From NCBI RefSeq assembly GCF_020379485.1, contig NC_063452.1:10829065-10893064 (forward strand): 64,000 nt of DNA. Direction: 5' to 3'. The notes beneath the pieces are model-generated. The model was given only the letters and a program-made list of their open reading frames with translations. It had not been told where the DNA came from and did not search any database. Source of the stretch: Brassica napus. Taxonomy: Eukaryota > Streptophyta > Magnoliopsida > Brassicales > Brassicaceae. The translations under genes were made by a program, and so were the position numbers. Positions 14,312 through 25,549 of this stretch are shown here, in pieces. Every line of letters begins with the position of its first letter. Positions within the stretch are counted from its first letter, which is position 1.

Positions 14312-14832
14312 TGTGGGGGTTATGATACCCACTTGTTGCGGAATACAAGCTCATGATACCCATCTCCCTTTCACTAATCATACGATTCATCTTTGTTCAT
14401 GACTCAAAAATTGTTCACCCAGTTCACGGCCGCAGCGCGCTACATCTGGGGTGGATCCAGGATCCACAACATCCACTATGAAGTATCGGAAAACACCTAC
14501 GATGTGGTTTACAAGATCATTACTTTCTCTGTCCTGGGTATACAAACCCTAGAGAGTATAAAGAGAATACAAGAGAAGTACATGGCTAAGAGCTAATCCT
14601 AGGATTACATATCTATCACTAGCTTACTCTATCTCTCCAAGAGACGCCATGGAAGCTCCCGCCTCTTAGAGGCTCAGCTTGAGCTTGGAGATCTCTGTCG
14701 TGATCTCTCCTTCTTTGTATCAGCACTTGACCTAATGGGCTTCAACGATTAGGCCCATATGTTGTCTGCGCGTAACTTGTGCAAGCCGGCCCAACATTAA
14801 ACATGTCTGATGGGCTTTGACCAAACCTCACA
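14312..14832 (-). repeat. 3' LTR of the LARD element (left copy)
   Basis: 521 bp, TGTGGGGG to CCTCACA on the plus strand, preceded by TCCCA. Confidence 0.9.
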
Positions 14833-17366
14833 GAACTCCACCTGTTTGGTCCAAGTCCATAACCCTTACTTTGTGCCGACACCTCTTGATGCTTGAGCAA
14901 GCCTGCTCATCTTCTGCATCTCCTTGTCTTCTCTTATCTCTTCTCACTTCTCTCAGCTTAACCTTGAGCCAAGCTTGAAGTTCCTTCATGATCTTCTTTA
15001 AATCTGCATAAGCTTCAACTTATACACCACAACCGCTCAAGTAGATTAAAACACTTAAATCCACTTAGCCCCATCAACGAACATAGACATCACGCCTGAT
15101 GAAAGGTATGTGACAATCTCATTGCCATTCTGAATATCCATCACCTTCATCTATTGTCTTGAGTTGCGAACTCAGCTGCTACACTCCAAGTGTCAAGCTC
15201 AACTCCTCATTGACGTCGTGTTACTTCATATCTTGTTACTCCTCGTGAACTTATCAACAACACAACCTTGCTGTCAAAATCACGAACCTGTTCAAGTGCT
15301 TGAACAGAAACCTGAACATCCTTCTGCAAGTTGATTTCCTCCTTGGCCTTTCGATTCCACTCATGTGCACTGAGCCTTGAATCAAATTCCTTGAATACTG
15401 TGCAACAACTTTTGAACCATATATGCTTCAGACTTGAAACAACCTCTGATTCTCTACTTGTTTAAAACACTCTAGCCTTGAACACGTTTTGTACTGCTGT
15501 TACTCAGAACAGGACCCGCCATCCAACCATCACTGCTGGACAGACTCTCGACATAACCTTTATTCACCCTTCATGTTGTTAACAGAAATTGCTACCACAT
15601 AATTCTCCTTGAATCAACTGTAAACCCTTGAAGTCACTCATGCTCCATATCTCTGAAACAGTCTTTGACTTACCCTTGATGTTCTTGAACAGATTACACT
15701 TGAGCATCACTTTGTGCCGCTGCACACTTAAGCAGGACATGCCGCCTAAAACCATATGATTAGGAAGACTATCGACAGAAATATCTTTGCTCCACCATCT
15801 GATCAAACTGTTCTGCAATAACAGAACCTCCACTAACAGATTTAGACCCCACTGCTAGTTGAATGAACTGAGTCTTATACCATTGAATCCATGATACACC
15901 TTGGCTCTCCTCACGAGTTGCATGTGATGTCTTTATCTAGAATCCCTGATATCACTCCTTTTCTCAGTTGTGAATCACCATCAACGACTTGAACACGCCT
16001 GTTAGTCATTGAACCCGCCAGTAGCATGATGAGTACCTGGCCATCGATGAGTATCTAGCCATTTGCTAATGGACTTTCCTGAGGACACTGCCTCAATATT
16101 CCCCTGTGATGCGACCAAATATCCAGAACTCCACATGTTCTAATCCATAAATGCAATCGGCTTTTCCTGCACTTATACCTTCATGAAACTTCTTTCAGTT
16201 CCATGACATGAGCTTAAGATGAGCCTGCTTGTGGAGAACAAGTCTTACCCTTCCTGAGATGGACATACTATAAGACAATTCTCTGCAATCCCTGCAATGT
16301 CTTCTAACAGTTTCTTAATTTGCTTCATCTCACCATTCTTCATCTTCACTGCCAATATTTCAGTATCTCTTGATACTTACATACCTTCAGTTTAACCAAG
16401 TACCTCACCACGTGTTATCTTGCATCATACTCGGCTCTGATTTCGTGGTCCCTTGTATCAACCTCACTGCAGTGTATTCATGATACATATGCCGATTTAC
16501 TTGTCTCGCCGACAAGTTCCCTTATGTAAGACTCCTCTTACAAATATCCTAATGATGCGCCTTGTACTTGTTAACTGACCTTGACACTCCTGGCCTTGAC
16601 ACACTGAACATATCCACGCCCCTCTTGTCATGGAATAACCTTTCCTTTCAGCTCTTACTCCCTTGAGCTGACCATGTTGCTAACCGAAACTTTTACCCCT
16701 TTAGCTGAACCAATCAAGACATCTTCTAACCAGTGACTCACTCCACCTGGAATCAGATTATATATATCCTTGATGCATCAATCTTTATATAATCTTAGTG
16801 GCTCCACCTGAATCAAATAACCCTTTAGAAGTACCATGTCTCTGTAACTAATTTTCTGCAACTGGTCTCCCATCATCTATGTCTGTGATGCTCCTGAGAT
16901 AATCCCTTACAGCTTCTCTTATGTCAAACTCGAGTCTCATGATGAGTTTCTCCAGCTGTAACTATACTTGAACCATAACATGTTCAAATCTGAAGTTCCG
17001 ACCTGGTCAAGTCTACAAATTTCTCCTTTTGCCTTTGAGCTTCGATTCTTGTCTGAGAGCTCCACCTTGACCATTGTGGTCGTGACACCAGACCGACGTC
17101 CTTACTTCTCCTCTGAGTCTATTCATCTGGAATTTCTGACTTAAACATCCTTGACGATTCCTCTAAGGTATAACTCACACACGCTTCTACTAACTGTGGT
17201 AGCGACTTTCTGCTTTTTGAACAAGTGTTGATGACTGTTGTCTCATACCCTTTTTCCTCAGGATTACAACCTGTTCAACCCGATTCCGCCTACGCATTTT
17301 TTTCTGCCTTTGACCAGAATCTTCAAGTTAAGTCTAACCTTGAATCGCCTTTTTCTTTGGTTTCCT

Positions 17367-17740
17367 GTCACTCACACGACCTTACTAAAGTTACTACATG
17401 ATGTTACCACAAATAGCCATTTGCTCCAACATACCCTTGTGTAGGCTTTTACACACTTTGTCCTTGATCTAGTTGCTTTTTCGTGGAGGTACAACCTATT
17501 CCTGCCGCACTGACTTGGTGACCATTCTGGCTTTCTTCTTACCGCCAAAAACTTTCTGTGTCACTCACACAACCTCACTAAAGTTGTTACATACCACAAA
17601 TAGCCATTGCTCCAGCATATACTTGTGTAGGTTTTTACACACTTTTCCATTGCCCTAGTTTCTTCATCGTGGAGGTACACCATGTTTCAGTCACACTAAC
17701 TTGGTGACTCTTCTGACTTTCTTCTACCAGCCAGAAACCA
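17367..17740. repeat. Two-copy tandem repeat, period about 193 bp, inside the LARD interior
   Basis: GTCACTCACACGACCTTACT at 17367 recurs as GTCACTCACACAACCTCACT at 17560. The following text (ACCACAAATAGCCAT, CTTGTGTAGG, TTTTACACACTTT, CGTGGAGGTACA, ACTTGGTGAC) follows in the same order in both copies. Confidence 0.8.
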
Positions 17741-19752
17741 TTCCTCTCATGCACCCATGAGCCTGACTTGAACTGACCCAAAACAAATCACCTTTGTTTC
17801 GTCATATTGTTGTCACACGACAACCAACCTGTGCAGCTGCAAGATCCGTTGATCATCTTTCGCTAAGATAACCTATATTCCTTGTGATCTTTGAAAAACC
17901 TTCAGTCCCTGTGAGATTGATAACCTTTGATTCCATCTCCTTAAGTCTAGCTTTGACTTAATGTGAGTTTGTCTTCCCTTGAGATATCCTCCATCCCAAA
18001 CGACTCAAATCAATCTCCAACACTGCTGATCACAAACACGCCCACCTGTGCAGCCTTCTTGCTGCAGCTTACGCGAGTCTTCCCTTTCTTGCAAATACCG
18101 CTGCATCCCTTGCAAGTCTCTCATTATGATTTCACCAACCTGAAACCACCACGTGCTTTGAGATCATCCTCTATGAACGTTTCTTCCTTTGTCTCTGACG
18201 CCGTTGTTGTCTACCACAAACGAATGCCATCTGCTTTCTCTGACGCTACATGTTCAATGTCATCTTTGGTTTGTCATACTTACTGTGATCGTGACTACAA
18301 ATCTACTGATTCTTCTTCTCCAGAATTGCCAGCTGATGTCGATGCTAACTTGAAGCTCCTGCAGAACCTAAATCACCACTGCCTCAAACCAGAAGCCCTT
18401 TGACTCAATCCTTATCCAACCTCAATAGCCCGTAGACACCAAACTCCTCTTCCTGAGAATTTCCTTTGTAACAATTTGAATGAACACCTTGCCTTGAACA
18501 TCACTCTGAACCGCTGCTGTTGCCAACAGATCCCGCCGCTTAGCTCAACTTGCTAAGAAGACTTTCGACGCAAACAAATCATTACCTCTGCAACCGTGAT
18601 ACCCTGTAGACCCATTTTTTCTTCCCCTCATATGCTCTGAGAAGCCAAAACAAACTACTACTGAATCCCATGCAGAAAACCCGAAACATACATGTTTCCA
18701 TCCTGAATCAATCTCGATTTGACACTGCAACCTGTTCAGCCGAACTCTGCCTTGAACAAGTAACTCCTCGTTCTCGCAGATCCATTCCAGCAGAAAACTA
18801 TGTGTTGCACCAAACACATATCTGCTTAGAAAACCACACTTCATTCCCTCTGAAAATAGCAGTCTTGTAGTATCTTGTTCTCTGAACCTCTACCCGACTG
18901 TAGACTCTCATAATCACACATAGACAAACCCGCATAAGTCGATCTCTTTCAACCCTTCTGCAACACCCTTCACGCTGACTAAAGAATACCATCTGAAACA
19001 GCCATGAAACACTCATATCATTCAAGGTTCTAAGGCGTCCCCTAGTTCCAAGAATTCCATGAGATACCGAGCTGAAATAACCACATATATTAGAACATCA
19101 TCTGCAACTGATATACCATGTAGAGATAACCTAAGAACACCGTGAAATCCCTCACTGAATCTTCAGACAATCCCATACAAAAACCAGTGAGAAAACCCTT
19201 TGTGCTCCACTATGCTTTCAGTTCCAATAACTTGTAGAATATGAAGAAATCTGAAACTCCAATGCATATAGTCACACACACCTTGTGACTATCACACACT
19301 CCTTGTGACTGCAGATCGAAGACAGCTCTGAAACCTTTCTTTCTTATGCTAGCAGCCTGCCACCATCTTATCTTGTGAGTAACCCGAAGTCCTTCTCACA
19401 CAGTAGCAGATTCTTGCACCCCTGGAGAACTTTAGAGAAACTCTGATTTCATAATTAGAAATCATCTCAACTGATTCAACGGACTCGTGAATCCTTCCTC
19501 CGTAAACTTGTGCGGCTGCAGCGAAGAACGTCCAACAGTTTTTCTTCTTCTTTTGTAAACCGAAAATCTCTTTGACCTGATCTTGTAACTTGGTTTATCC
19601 TCTGATTTTTAACTTAATCAAATTCCACGTGTGTAGAACCACGTGACCACCAACTTCCATTAAACCTTGCGAGTTTCTTCTGTCTCGCTTGGAAGCTTCT
19701 TCATATGTTTTTCCTCCTCGAGATGTGGACTCCATGAATCAATGAGCCTATA

Positions 19753-19763
19753 CTCTGATACCA
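19753..19763 (-). other. Primer-binding site (initiator tRNA-Met) of the LARD element
   Basis: CTCTGATACCA on the plus strand is the complement of the canonical TGGTATCAGAG. It lies 2 nt from the right LTR and fixes the orientation of the element. Confidence 0.85.
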
Positions 19764-19765
19764 CT

Positions 19766-20286
19766 TGTGGGGGTTATGATACCCACTTGTTGCAGAATAC
19801 AAGCTCATGATACCCATGTCCCTTTCACTACTCATACGATTCATCCTTCTTCATGACTCAAAAATTGTTCACCCAGTTCACGGTCGCAGCGCGCTACATC
19901 TGGGGTTGATTCAGGATCCACAATATCCACTATGAAGTATCGGAAAACACCTCCGATGTGGTTTACAAGATCATTACTCTCTATGTCATGGGTATACAAA
20001 CCCTAGATAGTATAAAGAGAATACAAGAGAAGTAGATGGCTAAGAGCTAAGCCTAGGATTACATATATATCACCAGCTCACTCTATCTCTCCAAGAGACG
20101 CCATGGAAGCTCCCGCCTCCTAGAGGTTCAGCTTGAGTTTGGAGATCTCTGTCGTGATCTCTCTTTCTTTGTATTAGCACTTGATCTAATGGGCTTCAAC
20201 GATTAGGTTCATATGTTGTCCGTGCATAACTTGTGCAAGCCGGCCCAACATTGAACATTTTGTATGGGCTTTGACCAATCCTCACG
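19766..20286 (-). repeat. 5' LTR of the LARD element (right copy)
   Basis: 521 bp, colinear with the left LTR without net indels, followed by TCCCA at 20287-20291. Confidence 0.9.
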
Positions 20287-20476
20287 TCCCAAAATATAAA
20301 TTTCCATTTGTCGTGCAGAAAAAACGATCTCTAGAATTGAAAAGGACAGATTTATTAAAAATCCAACCAATCAGACAAAAGCCTCACACCTCTCTATTGG
20401 GATCTGAATCTTCACTTTCTCTGAGATTCTTTTGTACGAAGAAAAAAAAGAACAGAGGAGAAGAAGAAGAAGAAAA

Positions 20477-21824
20477 ATGCCGCATGGAACGCTTGAAGTT
20501 GTTCTTGTCAGTGCCAAAGGTCTCGAGGATTCTGATTTTCTGAGTAAGCTTTCGTATAATCACTTTCTTTTCTGATGTTGATTAGTAAACGTGTTTAAAT
20601 TGCGAATGTGTATGTTCACGTGTTTAAATGTTTCGACCTTTTTGGGATCAAAGATTTAATATTGTGAAACGGTTACTCCCACTGATATTCCAATGAATCG
20701 GATTTTTGTGGATCTGTTTTATGAAACATCGATAACAAGATTCACATTCCTATTTGAGATATATATAAATCTTGATATATATAGTCTAATTGATGGTTAT
20801 GGACATGTAAATCTGTTTTTTTTTTCTTTTAAAGAAGATTAAGATCAAAGATGGGTTGCATCTTTTTTGACTGACTCGTGCTGGCTTAAAAAAACAGATA
20901 GCATGGATCCTTATGTGCTCCTCACATGCCGGACTCAAGATCAGAAGAGCAATGTTGCATCAGGTAAGTTCTCTCAATCAAGATCGTTTGTGTTTCAAGA
21001 TTTAAAAATAAATGAACCTTGTTTTTGTCAGGACAAGGCACAACTCCGGAATGGAACGAGACATTTATCTTCAATAGCCGTGTTCGTTTGTTAACCGCAA
21101 GATGCTCCCGCTGCGGCAAGAAAAAGCACGGTGATGATGATCAGAATAATAGAATCTGAAGCTAAAGTAACCGCCAACGATTTCCGGAGACACAAAAAAC
21201 TTGACGCCGGTGCCGCTAAAATTTTCAGCGTCCCTTCTACTGCCGCTGCGTCATCGGTGTTGCGTGTTGTTAATCGCCACTGCGGTCATGGGTGTTGTGT
21301 GTTGACGTGATTCCCGTTTAATTTTTGGTCGTTGCCGCTGCGTCTTGCGGCTAAGAAACGAACACGGCTAACGTCTCTGAAGGAACTACAGAGTTAAAAG
21401 CCAAAATCTTTGACACAGATGTTGGCACGGAGGATGATCCCCTTGGTGAAGCAACGTAAGATCTTCTAACAATATTAACCATGATCAAATTAAATAAGAT
21501 ATTTGGATTTAATATCTAATTAAGGAGACAATGCAGTATTTCACTGGAGGCGGTTTTCTTGGAAGGAGATATCCCACCATCTGCATACAATGTGGTGAAG
21601 GATGAAGAGTTCAAAGGCGAAATCTGGATCGCACTATCCTTCAAACCTTCGGTATAATAAACAATCAAATGATGTCTTTGCATCGTTCTTGATTTTCTTT
21701 TTAAAGGATAAGTCTGGATGCTGAAGAACAATGTGATTGTTTGTTTGTTTGGTAGGAAAACCGAAGCAGGGGTTTCGAAGAGGAGTCTTATGGAGGCTGG
21801 AAAAACTCTGAAGCATCTTACTAA
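20477..21824 (+). CDS. Small C2-domain (calcium/lipid-binding) protein gene, exon 3 interrupted by a MITE
   Basis: Exons are 20477-20543, 20898-20963, 21032-21455, 21537-21651 and 21756-21824, all with GT-AG borders. Without the insertion the product would be about 150 residues: a single C2 domain (GTLEVVLVSAKGLEDSDFL, MDPYVLLTCRTQDQKS, TPEWNETFIF, LKAKIFDTDVGTEDD, GEIWIALSF) plus a short tail ending GGWKNSEASY. Asp residues in the first and third loops fit Ca2+-dependent phospholipid binding. It matches Arabidopsis At1g63220 in type and position. In exon 3 a 294-bp MITE plus a 3-bp duplication sits directly after TTCAAT. The added length is in frame, but read-through meets TGA at 21157-21159, giving 86 residues and losing the second half of the domain. 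Either the gene is dead, or the MITE is removed by cryptic splicing. All other splice sites and frames are intact, so the damage looks recent. Confidence 0.8.
21076..21369. mobile_element. 294-bp MITE inside the C2 gene coding exon
   Basis: The left end AGCCGTGTTCGTTTGTTAAC and the reverse complement of the right end AGCCGTGTTCGTTTCTTAGC match at 24 of 26 bases through CGCAAG. Flanks are AAT (21073-21075) and AAC (21370-21372), best read as a 3-bp target duplication with one change; a TA duplication is the alternative. The interior is relatively GC-rich (GCCGCTGCGTC repeats) and has no transposase. The superfamily is uncertain; 3 bp suggests Harbinger or CACTA affinity. Confidence 0.85.
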
Positions 21825-22122
21825 AGAGAAATAACATCAAATACTCTTTAATTTGTTGTCTTGGGAATAAAATGTTGAGCTAACCTCTTGAAAAGGAGTT
21901 ATTATTATTATTATTGTTGTTCTGTTCGGTTTGAAATTCAAAACTCTTGAGAGTTTGATTCTTTTGTCAAGAATTTGTTTCAGTCTTGTTTTGGTATTTA
22001 AGAAAATATTTTACAACTCTAGTTTTTATGATCATAACTTCATAAGTCACGCAGTTATTAGGCACATACATAGATCTACATATACTAGTTTTTTCTTATA
22101 TTAAAAGCTTGTGGAAGTCTCT

Positions 22123-22420
22123 TTAGTTTCCTGCAATTGTCTGCTGCAAAGTAGCAACCACGGACATGCAACAAGGTAAGCTTGAACTTTTATTACACAT
22201 GTAGGGATCAGGAGACTTCTTTTTATTTGATTTAGGTTCTTCATTCAGTGAGAGTTTGATGCTGGAGAACTTAGGCAATATTCCGAAATCAGGTAAAGGT
22301 AGATTACTATCACTATCAGCACTCCCTGCAGCTGTAAAGTGTTGCCCAAGGTACCTGCGGATGTCATCGTCCTCTGTTCGAACTGAAGTTGGGTTCGTTT
22401 CAAGTCCATTTTCTCGATTT
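22123..22420 (-). pseudogene. Unidentified C-terminal coding fragment
   Basis: A minus-strand frame is open for about 99 codons and ends at TAA 22123-22125. It has good amino-acid composition: TEDDDIRRYLGQHF, then DSDSNLPLPDFGILPKF, KLSLNEEP and a Lys-rich stretch. Upstream in the same frame are two TGA codons and a TAA. In another frame, overlapping sequence reads NDKYLHEIEKMDLKRTQLQF, which looks like a coiled coil. A frameshifted remnant or a last exon with an unseen acceptor are both possible. I do not recognise the family. Confidence 0.35.
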
Positions 22421-22489
22421 CATGAAGATATTTATCATTTCTCCTTAGTATCGATATTAACCCCAAATCTTTCATTACGTACTTCAAAC

Positions 22490-22631
22490 TCCACCACCAC
22501 CCCCACCACACACACACACACGCTTTAATCCTAAATTTCATCCACCGTCAACAATTTGGTTTTCAATAATTTTACGTATACAGATGCTGATCATACCTTA
22601 CTTTTAGTTATACTTTGAAAATGTCCACACA

Positions 22632-22680
<49 letters not shown>

Positions 22681-23465
22681 TGAAAATAACATGTTCATTT
22701 TATGTTTAGATAAACGTTTTTGATTATATTGGACATGTTTGAATCTTCTTTTTCTTTAACCAAAAAAAAAGATTATATTGGACATAAAAGAGGTCAAATG
22801 CATGGCTGTGCCTGTCTACCTATTTTGTTGACTTTGACTCCTAAATTCATGATTATCACTTTGTTATTTACAAAAAGTAAGATTGTTTTATATTTTTCAA
22901 AGCCCACTTCTATGATTCTATTACAAAGTTAGTTGAATAGATTACTTATTTATTCTTCTGGTTGTTGTCTTCATATATATACATGTTGACCGATCAATTT
23001 CTTTGGGAAGAAATTTCAAAATTAATTATTCGAAATATTCGTAGTTTAAATGAGTAGTTTTCATTCGTAAATATCGTCTACGTATGTTCACAGTAAACCA
23101 TAAAAAAGCTTACATTAAAAATTAGACAACGGCATTAATAAAATACTACCTCTGACAAACTAGCATGGCAGATGCTTATTATAGTGATCCATGATCAATA
23201 TATTCGAAATACATCCCTCATAGTCATATATATATACAACTATAAACTTAAACTAGCGTATCTTTTTCTTATTTAGCTAATACAAAACAAAAATCAACTT
23301 GAAACATGATTTTAACGTCGTATGTAATAAATTTAAATACAAAAACCCTACAAAGTTTCTATGTGTGTGTGTGTTTATCTACATGAGATAATTTTTTCAG
23401 ACAAGAAAACTGAGAATTTCTTTCTCAAATAAAAACCTAGCATAAACTAAATAATATGGAACGTA
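22490..23465. other. Intergenic, microsatellites and CLE 3' flank
   Basis: A CA run lies at 22505-22521, a poly-A stretch at 22631-22649 runs directly into (AT)n to 22676, and AT-rich DNA follows. No gene is visible. Confidence 0.6.
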
Positions 23466-23720
23466 TCATTTGTTGTGAAGGGGGTTTGGACCGTCGGGAA
23501 CTTCTCTAACTGAAACTCCGTAGATCTGATCGTTCTTCTTGCCAGTTTTCCTTTCCGGTAACATTCTCTCACCGTCAAATCTTAGCTGCGGAAACTGTTT
23601 TTGGAACTCCTCCGTAGCCGTCATGCTAGGAAGCTTGCGGGCGTCTGAGGAGATACGAAGTCCGGCGAAGAAAAAGATCACCACGATTAGAAACGATAAT
23701 CTCGAGCTCCAAAACTTCAT
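23466..23720 (-). CDS. CLE-family signalling peptide precursor (CLE14-position)
   Basis: A single-exon frame of 84 residues. An N-terminal signal peptide (basic MKFWSSR, then the hydrophobic run LSFLIVVIFFFAGL, cleavage near residue 27) is followed by a variable region. The C-terminal 12-residue CLE motif REVPDGPNPLHN occupies residues 72-83, with a single Lys after it. CLE peptides are secreted, trimmed and arabinosylated, and bind CLAVATA1/BAM-type receptor kinases to control stem-cell fate. The prolines at motif positions 4 and 7 that are normally hydroxylated, and the PLHN end, are kept. Positions 2 and 5 are Glu and Asp, where relatives have hydrophobic and basic or small residues. Position between the C2 gene and TET10 fits Arabidopsis CLE14 (At1g63245). 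ORF length and lack of introns are typical of the family. Confidence 0.9.
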   Translation of the reverse strand: MKFWSSRLSFLIVVIFFFAGLRISSDARKLPSMTATEEFQKQFPQLRFDGERMLPERKTGKKNDQIYGVSVREVPDGPNPLHNK

Positions 23721-24180
23721 TTTCTTCTTTTTTTCCCGGAGAGATTTCTTGGTTTCTTGGCTAATGCTGTTTGATATGGTCCATGTGGATGAGTTAAGCT
23801 TAATGTATATTAATATTGTAGGATCTTGTAAGAGAAGGAAAGAAACAAAATTCTTATTGAGTTGATAAAATATTTCATTTTATGGAAGGACAATACTAAC
23901 CTTTCCTTGGCCTACAAGAACTGTTTTATGGTGTAGTTTGTTATACAAAATCATTGTGTGAATAGTTGGATGATCTAAGGGTATTCATGTAGTTTACCTC
24001 AACGCGGTGGAGTGCTCGCATGGGCCTCTCCTGTTGCAAACCGTTGACTTGCAAAATAATTGTTTTGTTTTGGTTACGGCTCCTCAAAATTAATTGTTTA
24101 TGTACTTTGAGATCAAGTGACTTGGCGTTAACATGAGTAAAAGATCAGTTCTAGGCAATATTAAGTGATGAAAAAAACTT

Positions 24181-24298
24181 TGTATTGTTAGTCGAACGTA
24201 TTTTTATTTACTTGAATCTGCCTTACCTTATTTCAAATTTGTATTGTTAGCCGAACGTATTTTTATTTACTTGAATCTGCCTTACCTTATTTCAAATC
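24181..24298. repeat. Two-copy tandem repeat, period 59 bp
   Basis: TGTATTGTTAGTCGAACGTA at 24181 recurs as TGTATTGTTAGCCGAACGTA at 24240. The remaining bases of the unit are the same, so the copies differ at about one position. Confidence 0.9.
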
Positions 24299-25549
24299 GT
24301 ATATAGTTCTGATTTAGAATTGTGTATGTGAAAAGATATTACGTATCACGTATGAAGCGTTATATAATAATATATAATACTAATGCGCATTTAAATACAT
24401 TACAAAATGAATTTTCGAAGAACTTGTAAGAGGTTTCGATCAGGACACGTCGAAGATATCTGACGAAAGTCAGGTGTCAAAGGTGACGATTCTCGATCAA
24501 TTTTGTAAATTACAATAAATCCAGGTTGATGAATAGTCAAAAAGATTTGGTAGCCATTACAAGAAAATCATACATTGTATCTGATTGTATGTTTAAGGAA
24601 CACACAGATAAGAAGATGAAAACTTGTTGACACGAGAGAATTTTCTTTTGAAAAGTAAAAGTCTAAGCAAATTAAATTATATATGATGGCTACAAAATAG
24701 CAAAAGTAAATTAAAAAATATCACTTGTTTTGGATAGAACCTCCACGATTGGACAACCAGACCTAATATTATTAAAGTCCTTAATCCACCACTTCGTTAG
24801 CTTCTTCGTACTACAAAACGTTTTGGAAACATAATCTTCTATAATATTATTTGCATTCGAGCTCCCACGTTAAAATTTTGAACGATTAAATTCAATGATA
24901 CATTTAATAATTTTTTACATATAATTAAAAATGAATTTTGTATTAATAATATTAAATTTCAAGAATATATTTTTTTATTTTTAAATAAATGTTTTTCTTA
25001 TAAAAGTTAAAAAATTAAGACATAAATATTTTATAATTAAATACTAATCAAGAAAACATTTGTATAGATATATTTTCTGAAATATCTCTAATATGTGAAT
25101 ATTTTTAAATTTTCAATACAATAATAAACATATATATTTTAATAAAAAAATATCATATATATATAATTTGATTTAATTTTTTTGAAAACATGAACAATAA
25201 CTTAATGTGATAGTTTTTGAATTAATAAAACATAAACTAATAAATATTCGTAACAAAATTATGCCCATATGTACAGACAAAACTTCCAGTAATCAGTGAG
25301 TAAACAAAACTAGCACCTGGCTTGGATTATAACACAAAGAGTTACACATCATAATAAGTCCATTCTGAAAATAAATATTATGAAACATTGAAATTAAAAA
25401 AAAAATTGATGTTATGATTTAATAACATTTAGTTGTTGCAAAACTCTTATGAAGCACTCTCCTGATCAACATAAAACGTCAGAAAGAAGCAAAACCGTGA
25501 TTTTAAAGGATTTAAACATCATTTCCAGGTTTTGATAATAGGTAAAATC
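24299..25549. other. AT-rich intergenic DNA
   Basis: No protein-like frame, inverted terminus or target duplication was recognised. The right end would contain the 3' flank of the next pseudogene. Confidence 0.5.

Larger units (their letters stand above)
14312..20286 (-). mobile_element. Non-coding LTR retrotransposon (LARD type)
   Basis: The two LTRs (14312-14832 and 19766-20286) are each 521 bp and share TGTGGGG/CCTCACA-type ends. A perfect 5-bp target duplication TCCCA lies at 14307-14311 and 20287-20291. Next to the right LTR, on the minus strand and after a 2-nt gap, TGGTATCAGAG (19753-19763) is the primer-binding site for initiator tRNA-Met. Next to the left LTR, AGGTGGAGTTC is the polypurine tract. 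The element therefore reads right to left. The 4.9-kb interior has no gag, protease, integrase or RT motif in any frame; the longest minus-strand frame is 99 codons and unremarkable. By my count the LTRs differ at about 37 of 521 positions, and the last base of the right copy is G instead of A. It must have been mobilised in trans. Confidence 0.9.

Noticed and set aside
17963..18403. 146-codon plus-strand frame inside the LARD interior
   Set aside because: It is antisense to the element, Ser/Leu-rich by composition, has no recognisable domain, and the element shows no coding elsewhere.
18545..18844. 99-codon minus-strand frame in the LARD as a possible gag
   Set aside because: No zinc knuckle, no gag motif and the wrong distance from the primer site.
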